A stretch of DNA of 64,000 bases, taken from NCBI RefSeq assembly GCF_001428895.1, contig NZ_LMJA01000001.1:63150-127149 (forward strand). The letters run 5' to 3'. The position numbers and the translations under genes are program-made. The DNA is from Mycobacterium sp. Root265 (GTDB lineage Bacteria; Actinomycetota; Actinomycetes; Mycobacteriales; Mycobacteriaceae). The notes under the pieces are model-generated. The model saw only the letters and a program-made list of their open reading frames with translations. It did no database searches and was not told where the DNA came from. This document shows positions 12,011 to 20,298 of this stretch, in pieces (position 1 is the stretch's first letter; every line of letters starts with the position of its first letter).

Positions 12011-13459
12011 ATGAGCAGCGACGTGGTGGATGGTCGGGAAGCGGTGCAGCATGCACTCTCCGATCGCGCCGCGTCGGTCAAGGCACTGCTGGACGCCGAT
12101 TTCACCGTCTTCGACACCGCGGAGTTGCTCGGGCTGTTGTCCGAGCGGGAGCACTACGCCCGCGCCGATACCGCGGTCGATCACCGCATCCTGGCCGCCC
12201 TGATGGATCGCGAGGCCGGGCGCCGCATCGCGCAGGCCCGCGACCTCGGACCGCGGCATGCGCTCAATGGTGAGGTGTTGGAGCCACTGCTACCCGCATG
12301 CGCTCACGCGTTGGCAGCCGGGTCCATCAACACCGCCCACATCACGGTGATCCGGTCCGCGCTCAAGCAGGCCTCGGCGTATCTCGATGCCGGCGAGCGG
12401 GCCCAGATGGAGGCCACCCTGGTCGCGGTCGCCGAGGCCAATACTCCCGAGACGCTGGCCGAGCTCGCCGAACAGATGGTGTACGTGCTCAACCAGAACG
12501 GGGACAGCCCGGACCTGACGCGGCACAAGGTGGGCTTGACGATCGGCAAGCCCGATGTCGATGGGCTGGCCAAGGTGTCGGGGCGGGTGGATTCGGAGTT
12601 CGCGGCCTACCTGCGCACGATCCTGGACGTGTGGGCGCGGCCTGGGATCAACAACCCCGACGACGCCGCACCGCAACACAATCCGGTGCCCAACCCGCTC
12701 GAAGAAGAATCCCCGGTGGCACCCGGGCCCGAGGTGGGGGACGAACCTGGGCCTGTCGAGGAGCGCCCACTTCTACGCGACTTCGGCGAGCTGGCTGATC
12801 TCGCTGACACCTTGCCCCCACCGATCAGGCGTGACCTGGAACCGCCCGCCGGCGATCACCGCACCCAAGCCCAACGCAACCACGACGCCATCAAAGCGGT
12901 GCTGCGCGACACCCTGATGTCCCACCGCCTCGGCCAACACAACGGGCTACCCGTCACCGTCGTGGTCTCCACCACGCTGGCCGAACTCGAAGCCGGGGCC
13001 GGGATCGCGGTCACCGGCTCCGGAACCCGCATGCCCATGCGCGATCTGATCCGCCTCGCCGAACACGCACATCACTATCTGATCGTCTACCGCCACCACA
13101 CCGCCGAACCGCTCTACCTGGGGCGTTCGAAACGCCTGGCCACCAAGGCTCAACGCCTACTGCTCTACAACCGCGACCGTGGCTGCACCCGCCCCGGCTG
13201 CACCCAAGGTGCCTGTCACTGCCAGGCCCATCACGCCCACCCCAGCTGGCATCACGGCGGGTACACCGACGCCCCGGACCTCGCACTCGGCTGCGGACCG
13301 GACAACCGGCTCGCCGAACTGGGCTGGACCAACACCATCGACCCCGCCACCGGCCGCGTGCACTGGCACCCACCACCACTCATGGACACCGGTGGGGACA
13401 CCCTCAACCACCACTACCACCGGCGAAGAGCTCCTCCCACCCGATCCCGACGAGGATGA
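12011..13459 (+). CDS. DUF222 / HNH-nuclease domain protein (13E12-repeat family)
   Basis: A 482-residue member of the multi-copy actinobacterial DUF222 family (13E12 repeat proteins in M. tuberculosis). Residues 1-210 are the helical DUF222 domain. A Pro/acid-rich linker (about 215-265) follows, and the C-terminal HNH region (about 388-440) shows the paired cysteines of CTRPGCTQGACHC, the HAHPSWHHGG block and CGPDNR. Nuclease activity is inferred from the fold, not shown. ATG at 12011 follows 138 non-coding bases. These genes are often repeated across a genome and can be associated with recombination. It sits at the junction between the nusB block and the accessory cassette. Confidence 0.85.
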   Translation: MSSDVVDGREAVQHALSDRAASVKALLDADFTVFDTAELLGLLSEREHYARADTAVDHRILAALMDREAGRRIAQARDLGPRHALNGEVLEPLLPACAHALAAGSINTAHITVIRSALKQASAYLDAGERAQMEATLVAVAEANTPETLAELAEQMVYVLNQNGDSPDLTRHKVGLTIGKPDVDGLAKVSGRVDSEFAAYLRTILDVWARPGINNPDDAAPQHNPVPNPLEEESPVAPGPEVGDEPGPVEERPLLRDFGELADLADTLPPPIRRDLEPPAGDHRTQAQRNHDAIKAVLRDTLMSHRLGQHNGLPVTVVVSTTLAELEAGAGIAVTGSGTRMPMRDLIRLAEHAHHYLIVYRHHTAEPLYLGRSKRLATKAQRLLLYNRDRGCTRPGCTQGACHCQAHHAHPSWHHGGYTDAPDLALGCGPDNRLAELGWTNTIDPATGRVHWHPPPLMDTGGDTLNHHYHRRRAPPTRSRRG

Positions 13460-13507
13460 CTGAGCTTTTGACTCACCGCGATTGGAATATCTGCCTGCTC
13501 TGAGGTA

Positions 13508-13522
13508 GTGGCGTAATACCAC
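13508..13522. promoter_or_regulatory. imperfect palindrome, candidate GntR operator
   Basis: GTGGCGTAATACCAC is a 15-base partial dyad (GTGG/CCAC arms plus an inner T/A pair). It lies 118 bases upstream of the GntR regulator in the 180-base gap after the HNH gene. HutC/UTRA-type regulators often bind GT-N-TA-N-AC-like dyads close to their own gene, so autoregulation is plausible. This rests on position and symmetry only. Confidence 0.3.
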
Positions 13523-13639
13523 AATGCCCCGGCTTTTTGGCTGGTCCCTCGGTTGGGGCAGCGGCGCAATCGACCATCGCGGCACACCGGGCCTGCGCAG
13601 AAGCCGGAGGGCACCCGGCAACGGTTTTACGGTGATCAG

Positions 13640-14377
13640 GTGCCAGCCCCCGATCCAACCCCCATCCGACGGCCCCGCGCGGACCAGGCGCGCCAGGTCG
13701 CGGACCTGTTGCGGCACCAGATCCACGCCGGCGGATACCCGGACGGGCTGCCCAGCGAGGCCGACCTGATCGAGGAGTTCACGGTATCGCGCAACACCAT
13801 CCGGGAAGCGCTGGCCGTCCTCAAGACCGAGGGGCTGATTGACCGCGGCACCCGGGTCGGCACCCACGTCGCGGTCCGCAAATACGACCACGGTCTCGAT
13901 GCGCTCACCGGTCTCAAGGAGACGTTCAAGGACTACGGCGAGGTGCGCAACGAGGTCCGGGCGGTGCTGCAGATGGCCGCCCCGCCCGCGGTCGCCCGCA
14001 AGCTCGAACTCGATCCCGGCACCCAGGTGGTCTACATCGAACGGTTGCGCTACCTCGGTGATCTGCCGCTGTCCCTGGATCTCACCTACCTGGCCCCCGA
14101 CATCGGCGAACAGGTGATCGCGCACCCACTGGAAACCAACGACGTGTTCGCGCTCATCGAGCAGGTCAGCGGCCAGCGGCTGGGATCGGCCACCCTCGCG
14201 CTGGAGGCCATCGCGGCGGACCCGCACTCCGCGGCCACCCTGCAGGTGCCCGACGGCGCCGCCCTGCTGATGCTGGAACGACTGACCAGCCTCGGCGACG
14301 GGCGCCCCGTCGACCTCGAATACATCCGCATGCGTGGTGACCGGATCACCATGCGCGGCAACCTTTTCCGAAACTGA
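13640..14377 (+). CDS. GntR-family regulator, HutC/UTRA subfamily
   Basis: A 245-residue transcription factor. The N-terminal winged helix (about 12-78) carries the GntR signature LPSEADLIEEFTVSRNTIREAL. The C-terminal UTRA ligand domain (about 95-240) is recognisable from LDPGTQVVYIERLRYLGDLPLSLDLTYL. GTG at 13640 gives a short leader before the DNA-binding domain. It is the first gene of the cassette and is followed 16 bases later by the ferredoxin gene, so it most likely controls the transporter/flavoprotein genes. The effector is unknown; the UTRA pocket usually binds a small metabolite related to the cassette's substrate. Confidence 0.88.
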   Translation: MPAPDPTPIRRPRADQARQVADLLRHQIHAGGYPDGLPSEADLIEEFTVSRNTIREALAVLKTEGLIDRGTRVGTHVAVRKYDHGLDALTGLKETFKDYGEVRNEVRAVLQMAAPPAVARKLELDPGTQVVYIERLRYLGDLPLSLDLTYLAPDIGEQVIAHPLETNDVFALIEQVSGQRLGSATLALEAIAADPHSAATLQVPDGAALLMLERLTSLGDGRPVDLEYIRMRGDRITMRGNLFRN

Positions 14378-14393
14378 CCCGTCAGGAGCTGAC

Positions 14394-14621
14394 ATGACAC
14401 TGGTTAACAACCGCGTCGACGTACCGGTGACCATTGATGAGTCGCTGTGTATCGAGGGCTGCACGCTGTGCGTGGAGATCTGCCCACTGGACTCGCTGGC
14501 GATCAACCCCGAGAACGGCAAGGCGTTCATGCACGTCGACGAATGTTGGTACTGCGGACCGTGCGCCGCGCGCTGTCCCACCGGCGCCGTCACCGTCAAC
14601 ATGCCCTTCCTGATCCGCTGA
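14394..14621 (+). CDS. two [4Fe-4S] ferredoxin, AprB-like small electron carrier
   Basis: A 75-residue ferredoxin with two Cx2Cx2-4CxxxCP-type clusters. The first is CIEGCTLCVEICP and the second CWYCGPCAARCP. The spacing and the short length resemble the beta subunit of APS reductase (AprB) and its relatives, which pass electrons to or from a flavoprotein alpha subunit. ATG at 14394 has a clear AGGAG at 14384-14388. The gene sits directly before the ABC importer and four genes before the AprA-like flavoprotein, so it is the likely redox partner of that enzyme (inference). Confidence 0.9.
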   Translation: MTLVNNRVDVPVTIDESLCIEGCTLCVEICPLDSLAINPENGKAFMHVDECWYCGPCAARCPTGAVTVNMPFLIR

Positions 14622-14637
14622 CCTCTAAGGCACTCCC

Positions 14638-16002
14638 GTGAAGAAAACGCTCGTTGCGCTGCTTGCTGCCCTCACCGCGTCGGTCACCGCCTGCTCACTG
14701 GATTCGGCAGCCGGGTCCGATGACGTCGTCAACGTCGTCATCGGCTACCAGTCCAAGACCATCAACACCGTCACCGCGGGAACACTGCTGCGCGCCAAGG
14801 GATTCCTGGAGCAGCGACTCGCCGACATCACCACCGACACCGGCACCGAATACAACGTGACCTGGCAGGACTACGACACGGGCGCACCGATCACCGCGCA
14901 GATGGTCGCCGAGAAAATCGACATCGGCTCCATGGGTGACTACCCGATGCTGATCAACGGCTCCAAGACCCAGTCCAACGACCGCGCCCGCACCGATATC
15001 GTCTCCGTCACCGGCTACCACCCCAAGGGTGCGCTCAACATGGTCGTGGTGGACCCGGACTCGCCGGCCCAGACGCTGCCCGACCTGGCCGGTCAGAAGG
15101 TGTCGGCGAGCGTCGGGTCGGCCGGACACGGCACCCTGGTGCGCGCGCTGGAACGGGCCGGCCTCGACCCCAAGACCGGTGTCGAGGTCCTCAACCAGCA
15201 ACCGCAGGTCGGTGCGTCGGCACTGGAATCCGGACAGGTGCAGGGCCTTTCGCAGTTCGTGGCATGGCCGGGGCTGCTGGTCTTCCAGGACAAGGCCCGG
15301 CTGCTCTACGACGGGGCCGAACTGGACTACCCGACGCTGCACGGGGTGGTGGTGCGCCAGGCCTACTCCGCGCAGCACCCCGAGGTGCTCGACGCCTTCC
15401 TGCAGGCACAACTCGATGCCACCGAGTTCCTGAACACCGAACCGCTGGAGGCCGCCCGCATCGTCGCCGAGGGCAGCGGCCTGCCGCAGGAAGTCGTCTA
15501 CCTCTACAACGGTCCCGGTGGCACCTCGTTCGACACGACGCTGAAGCCCTCGCTGGTCGAGGCGCTCAAAGGTGATGTGCCCTACCTGAAGTCGATCGGC
15601 GATCTCGCCGATCTCGACGTCGCCGGCTTCGTCGACGACGGTCCGCTTCGGAAGGCCTTCCAGGAACGAGGCCAGGACTATGACACCGCGTTGGCGGCCA
15701 CCAGCGCACCGGCCGCTGGAGAACTCTGGTTGCAGGGCTCCGATAGCACCACACCGGCGGCCACCCCGAACGAGTTGCTGCGAGCGGTCCGCGAAGCCGA
15801 AGCCGGGGGAGCCACCGTGCGCGCGGCCTACGTGCCCGACACCGAACTCGGCACCCGCTGGTTCGCCGATAAAGCTGTGTGGGTCCGTGACGGTGCGCAG
15901 TACCTGCCGTTCGGCACCTCGGCCGGTGCGCAGCGGCACGTCGCCGCGCACCCGGGCACCGAGATCGTGGACTACCGCCAGGCACTGGTCGGTGCCGTAT
16001 GA
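14638..16002 (+). CDS. ABC-importer substrate-binding lipoprotein with NosL-like C-terminal tail
   Basis: A 454-residue periplasmic binding lipoprotein of the nitrate/sulfonate/taurine (SsuA/TauA-like) group. A signal peptide ends at a lipobox (VTAC, Cys19). Residues 30-345 form the binding-protein fold, with the typical IGSMGDYPML and PDLAGQKVSASVGSAGHG blocks. Residues about 350-454 are an extra domain whose end (RWFADKAVWVRDGAQYLPFG, then HVAAHPG and EIVDYRQAL) resembles the C-terminal half of NosL, a copper chaperone-like family; this assignment is by eye. GTG at 14638 is 16 bases after the ferredoxin. Its stop overlaps the permease ATG (ATGA). The substrate is unknown. Confidence 0.85.
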   Translation: MKKTLVALLAALTASVTACSLDSAAGSDDVVNVVIGYQSKTINTVTAGTLLRAKGFLEQRLADITTDTGTEYNVTWQDYDTGAPITAQMVAEKIDIGSMGDYPMLINGSKTQSNDRARTDIVSVTGYHPKGALNMVVVDPDSPAQTLPDLAGQKVSASVGSAGHGTLVRALERAGLDPKTGVEVLNQQPQVGASALESGQVQGLSQFVAWPGLLVFQDKARLLYDGAELDYPTLHGVVVRQAYSAQHPEVLDAFLQAQLDATEFLNTEPLEAARIVAEGSGLPQEVVYLYNGPGGTSFDTTLKPSLVEALKGDVPYLKSIGDLADLDVAGFVDDGPLRKAFQERGQDYDTALAATSAPAAGELWLQGSDSTTPAATPNELLRAVREAEAGGATVRAAYVPDTELGTRWFADKAVWVRDGAQYLPFGTSAGAQRHVAAHPGTEIVDYRQALVGAV

Positions 16003-16841
16003 CCGCCCTGCTCGATCCGCCGCAGACCACGACACCGACAGCGCGTCCGGCCCGCAAGCCGGGCACGTGGCGGCACCGGCTGCTGCGGGTGGCCTCGGTG
16101 CTGGCAGCCATCGGCCTGTGGGAAGTGTTGACTGCCAACGGTGTTCGGTTGTGGTTGCGCTTCGACACGCTGCCGACCGTCACCGAGATCGCCGCGGCGC
16201 TGGCCGCCCGCGTCGGCACCGGTGAGTACTGGCTGGATCTGGGGCAGTCGTTGATCCGCATCCTGACCGGGTTCGGCCTGGCGGCGCTCATCGGCGTCAT
16301 CACCGGCATCCTGCTGGGCCGGTCGCGGCTGTTCGCCGACGTCGTCGGCCCGCTGACCGAGCTGGTGCGACCCATCCCGGCGATCGCCGTCGTCCCGGTC
16401 GCGATCCTGCTGTTCCCGTCCGATGAGGCGGGCATCGTCTCCATCACCTTCCTGGCCGCGTACTTCCCGATCATGGTCAGCACCCGGCACGCGGTGCGCG
16501 CGCTGCCGACCATCTGGGAGGACTCGGTGCGCACGCTCGGTGGCGGTCGCCTCGACGTGCTGCGCCAGGTGGTGCTGCCCGGCATCCTGCCCGGACTGTT
16601 CGGCGGACTGTCGGTGGGCATGGGGGTGGCCTGGATCTGTGTCATCTCCGCGGAGATGATCTCGGGCCGGCTGGGCGTCGGCTACCGCACCTGGCAGGCC
16701 TACACGGTGCTCGACTATCCCGGTGTATTCGTCGGCATCATCACCATCGGCGTACTCGGATTCGCCACCGCGGCAGCCATCGAACTGATCGGCCGGCGGG
16801 CCACCCGCTGGCTGCCCCGCGGTGAGGAGAACATCCGATGA
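15999..16841 (+). CDS. ABC transporter permease, nitrate/sulfonate type
   Basis: A 280-residue inner-membrane permease with about six hydrophobic segments. The cytosolic EAA loop that docks the ATPase is visible as EDSVRTLGGGRLDVLRQVVL with the conserved G near residue 183, followed by PGILPGL. The type is the SsuC/TauC/NrtB group (BPD_transp_1). The gene is coupled by 4-base ATGA overlaps to both the binding-protein gene upstream and the ATPase gene downstream, so the three form one importer. Confidence 0.93.
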   Translation: MTALLDPPQTTTPTARPARKPGTWRHRLLRVASVLAAIGLWEVLTANGVRLWLRFDTLPTVTEIAAALAARVGTGEYWLDLGQSLIRILTGFGLAALIGVITGILLGRSRLFADVVGPLTELVRPIPAIAVVPVAILLFPSDEAGIVSITFLAAYFPIMVSTRHAVRALPTIWEDSVRTLGGGRLDVLRQVVLPGILPGLFGGLSVGMGVAWICVISAEMISGRLGVGYRTWQAYTVLDYPGVFVGIITIGVLGFATAAAIELIGRRATRWLPRGEENIR

Positions 16842-17620
16842 GCACCGCCATCGCGACCGGCATGAAACTCGAACTCGACGAGGTCACGCTGTCCTACACC
16901 GGCACCCCGGTGGTGGACGGGCTGAGCCTGACGGTGCAGCCCGGCGAGATCCTGGTGCTGACCGGACCGTCCGGCTGCGGCAAGTCCACCGTGCTGCGGG
17001 CGCTGGCCGGGCTGCTGGCCCCCGATGCCGGCCGGGTGCTGGCCGACGGCGATCCGGTGACCACCACCTCGCGGGACCGCGGCATGGTGTTCCAGGACAG
17101 CGCGCTGCTGCCCTGGCGCAGCGTGCGCTCGAACATCGAACTGGCGCTGAAGCTCCGGGGTGAACCGCGGGCCGGGCGCCGTGCCCGGGCGGAACGCTGG
17201 ATCGAGGAGGTCAACCTCACCGGTTACGCCGACTACCTGCCCAAGAGCCTGTCCGGCGGCATGCGCCAGCGCGTGCAGCTGGCCCGCGGTCTGGCCGGGG
17301 CGCCGCGCGCGGTGATGATGGACGAACCGTTCGGCGCGCTGGATGCCCAGACCCGCGCGGCGATGCAGCGTCTGCTCATCGACACCTGGCGCGCCCATCC
17401 CACCACCATCGTCTTTGTCACCCACGACGTCGACGAGGCACTGACCCTCGGCGACCGGGTGGCCGTTCTCGGCCGCTCCCAGCCATCTCCCGTCGCTACG
17501 CTCGCCCCTGAGCCCTCGCTGCGCGTTCTCGTCGAGGTGCCGCAGCCCCGCAGCGAATCCACCCAGCCCGGGCGCGCCGCGTTGCGCGCCGAAATCCTTG
17601 CAGCACTGGATAACACATGA
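16838..17620 (+). CDS. ABC transporter ATPase, nitrate/sulfonate type
   Basis: A 260-residue nucleotide-binding subunit. Motifs are complete: Walker A GPSGCGKST (43-51), Q-loop in VFQDSALLPW, signature LSGGMRQ (about 137-143), Walker B VMMDEPFGALD and the H-loop VTHDVDEAL. It energises the import permease encoded just upstream. The C-terminal 40 residues are Pro/Ser-rich and end just before the flavoprotein start (ATGA overlap at 17617-17620). This tight coupling ties the importer to the flavoprotein. Confidence 0.94.
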   Translation: MSTAIATGMKLELDEVTLSYTGTPVVDGLSLTVQPGEILVLTGPSGCGKSTVLRALAGLLAPDAGRVLADGDPVTTTSRDRGMVFQDSALLPWRSVRSNIELALKLRGEPRAGRRARAERWIEEVNLTGYADYLPKSLSGGMRQRVQLARGLAGAPRAVMMDEPFGALDAQTRAAMQRLLIDTWRAHPTTIVFVTHDVDEALTLGDRVAVLGRSQPSPVATLAPEPSLRVLVEVPQPRSESTQPGRAALRAEILAALDNT

Positions 17621-20298
17621 CTGAAATCCCCGACCTTTCCGACACCATCCGGATGGAATGCGATGTCCTGGTGATCGGCGGCGGCACCGCGGGCACCATG
17701 GCCGCGCTGACCGCCGCCGAGAACGGCGCGCAGGTGCTGCTGCTGGAGAAGGCGCATGTCCGTCACTCCGGCGCACTGGCCATGGGCATGGACGGCGTGA
17801 ACAACGCGGTCATCCCTGGCAAGGCCGAACCGGAGGACTACGTCGCCGAGATCACCCGCGCCAACGACGGAATCGTCAATCAGCGCACCATCTATCAGAC
17901 CGCCACCCGCGGCTTCGCCATGGTGCAGCGACTGGAACGCTACGGCGTCAAGTTCGAGAAGGACGAGCACGGCGAGTACGCGGTGCGCCGGGTGCACCGG
18001 TCCGGGTCCTACGTGCTGCCGATGCCCGAGGGCAAGGACGTCAAGAAGGCGCTGTACCGGGTCATGCGGCAGCGCTCGATGCGCGAGAAGATCCAGATCG
18101 AGAACCGGCTGATGCCGGTCCGGGTGCTCGTCGACGAGGATGGTCGAGCGGTCGGCGCGGCCGCACTGAACACCCGCACCGGTGAGTTCGTGGCCGTCGC
18201 GGCCAAGGCCGTCATCCTGGCCACCGGCCCGTGCGGGCGCCTCGGCCTGCCCGCCTCGGGCTACCTGTACGGCACCTACGAGAACCCGACGAACGCCGGC
18301 GACGGCTATTCGATGGCGTATCACGCCGGCGCCGAACTCTCCGGAATCGAGTGCTTCCAGGTCAATCCGCTGATCAAGGACTACAACGGGCCCGCCTGCG
18401 CGTACGTGGCCAATCCGTTCGGCGGGTATCAGGTCAACGCGCACGGCGAGCGCTTCGTGGACTCCGATTACTGGTCCGGTCAGATGATGTCGGAGGTGCA
18501 CAGCGAGATCGAATCCGCGCGCGGCCCGATCTACCTAAAGGTGTCCCACCTACCCGATGAGACGCTCACCGCGCTGGAGAACATCCTGCACACCACCGAG
18601 CGGCCCACCCGGGGCACGTTCCACGCCAACCGCGGCCACGATTACCGGACCCACGATATCGAGATGCACATCTCCGAGATCGGCCTGTGCAGTGGCCATT
18701 CGGCATCGGGGGTCTGGGTCGACGAGCATGCCCGGACCACTGTGCCCGGGCTGTACGCCGCCGGTGACCTGGCGTGTGTCCCGCACAACTACATGATCGG
18801 CGCCTTCGTCTACGGTGACCTCGCGGGCGAACACGCGGCCGGTACGCTGTCCGAAACCGCTGCGCCGGTGGATCTTCCGGCCGATCAGCTGGCCGAGGCG
18901 CACGAACTCGTCTACCGGCCGCTGCGCCAGCCCGACGGGCCACCGCAGCCACAGGTGGAATACAAGTTGCGGCGCTTCGTCAACGACTATGTGGCGCCAC
19001 CCAAGACGGCCGCCAAGCTGTCCATCGCGGTGCAGACCTTCGACCGGATGCGCGATGAGGTGGAGGGTATCGGGGCGCGCACCCCGCACGAGTTGATGCG
19101 GGCCGTGGAGGTGTCATTCATCCGGGACTGCGCGGAGATGGCGGCGCGGTCCTCGTTGACGCGGACCGAATCCCGCTGGGGGCTCTACCACGAACGGGCC
19201 GATGTGCCGCTGCGCGACGACACGGAGTGGGGTTTCCACCTGAACCTGCGCAAGGCGGCCGACGGCAGCATGCACTTCCTGAAGCGGCCCGTCGCGCCCT
19301 ATCTGGTGCCGGTACCCGGTCTGGACCATGTGCCCTCCGATGCCGCGGTGGTCGATGTCGAGCAACCGCCGCTGTTCGGTGGCCGGGCGCCGGCGAGCGT
19401 CGTCTCGCGGGTGGCCACCCCGCCCGCCCAACCCCCGTCCCCGCGTATCGCTGCAGTGCTGGCCCTGGAAGAACCCGCGCTGGACGTGCTCACCGACTAC
19501 CTCGCCGATGAGGATCCCGGCGTCCGCCGCACCGCGGTGGCCACCCTGGTGGAGAACCTGCCCGACGGATACCCGGCCGCGCTGCTGCACGCGCTGGGTG
19601 ACGCCGACCGGGAGGTGCGCCTGCAGGCCGCCGAATCGGTGCGTGAACTCGTCGAGGTTCTTCCCGGTCCGGAAGCCATTGCAGAACATCTGGATTCGGT
19701 TGACCCGGTGGTCCGTGCCGCGACGGTGTACGTGCTCAGTTCGCGGCGGGCCGGGGCGGCAGCCGACTATCGGCAGGCGCTGACCGACGCCGATCAGCGG
19801 GTGCGCATCGAGGCGGTGCGGGCACTGGTGTCGGTCGACGATGCCGACGGTGTCGCGGCGGCGGCCGGCGACGACAGCCGTGAGGTGCGCATCGCGGTGG
19901 CCAATGCGCTGGGGACCCTGCGCGCCGGCGCCACGACGGTGCGCACCCTGCTCGCCGACCGGGACCCACTGGTGCGGGCCGCCGCGCTGGCGGCGCTGGG
20001 ATCACTGGGCGATGCCGACGGCGACGTGACCGCGATCGAACGCGCGCTCGTCGAACCGGCCTGGCAGGTGCGGGTCGGCGCGGCCAGGGCATTGTCCGGG
20101 GCGTCGGCTGCGGTGGCGGTGCCGCCGCTGTCGCGGGCGCTGGCCGACGCCCACCTCGACGTGCGCAAGGCGGCGGTGCTGAGCCTGACCCGTTGGGCGG
20201 AGTCGGAGGCGGCGGCCCGGGATGCGCTGGGCCTGGCGCTCAAGGACGCCGACGCCGACGTCCGGGCCTACGCGCGCCGCGCCCTGGAACCGGCCTAG
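17617..20298 (+). CDS. APS-reductase/fumarate-reductase-like flavoprotein fused to HEAT repeats
   Basis: An 893-residue two-part protein. Residues 1-about 560 are an FAD-binding oxidoreductase of the succinate dehydrogenase/fumarate reductase family, with the dinucleotide motif GGGTAG (21-26), EKAHVRHSGALAMG near 44-57 (very like APS reductase alpha) and the second FAD block VPGLYAAGDLACVPHN near 373. Residues about 608-892 are eight or nine HEAT/PBS-lyase-type repeats with the recurrent pattern (D)xxVRxAAxxAL. The gene is translationally coupled to an importer and shares a cassette with an AprB-like ferredoxin. Likely role: reduction or oxidation of the imported substrate with the ferredoxin as partner. 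Whether it acts on APS, a sulfonate or something else is not decidable here. The HEAT tail may be a docking platform. Confidence 0.88.
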   Translation: MTEIPDLSDTIRMECDVLVIGGGTAGTMAALTAAENGAQVLLLEKAHVRHSGALAMGMDGVNNAVIPGKAEPEDYVAEITRANDGIVNQRTIYQTATRGFAMVQRLERYGVKFEKDEHGEYAVRRVHRSGSYVLPMPEGKDVKKALYRVMRQRSMREKIQIENRLMPVRVLVDEDGRAVGAAALNTRTGEFVAVAAKAVILATGPCGRLGLPASGYLYGTYENPTNAGDGYSMAYHAGAELSGIECFQVNPLIKDYNGPACAYVANPFGGYQVNAHGERFVDSDYWSGQMMSEVHSEIESARGPIYLKVSHLPDETLTALENILHTTERPTRGTFHANRGHDYRTHDIEMHISEIGLCSGHSASGVWVDEHARTTVPGLYAAGDLACVPHNYMIGAFVYGDLAGEHAAGTLSETAAPVDLPADQLAEAHELVYRPLRQPDGPPQPQVEYKLRRFVNDYVAPPKTAAKLSIAVQTFDRMRDEVEGIGARTPHELMRAVEVSFIRDCAEMAARSSLTRTESRWGLYHERADVPLRDDTEWGFHLNLRKAADGSMHFLKRPVAPYLVPVPGLDHVPSDAAVVDVEQPPLFGGRAPASVVSRVATPPAQPPSPRIAAVLALEEPALDVLTDYLADEDPGVRRTAVATLVENLPDGYPAALLHALGDADREVRLQAAESVRELVEVLPGPEAIAEHLDSVDPVVRAATVYVLSSRRAGAAADYRQALTDADQRVRIEAVRALVSVDDADGVAAAAGDDSREVRIAVANALGTLRAGATTVRTLLADRDPLVRAAALAALGSLGDADGDVTAIERALVEPAWQVRVGAARALSGASAAVAVPPLSRALADAHLDVRKAAVLSLTRWAESEAAARDALGLALKDADADVRAYARRALEPA

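Noticed and set aside
12011-13459. HNH gene as an intein or group II intron homing enzyme
   Set aside because: The protein has a full DUF222 domain and its own start and stop, and no interrupted host gene surrounds it.
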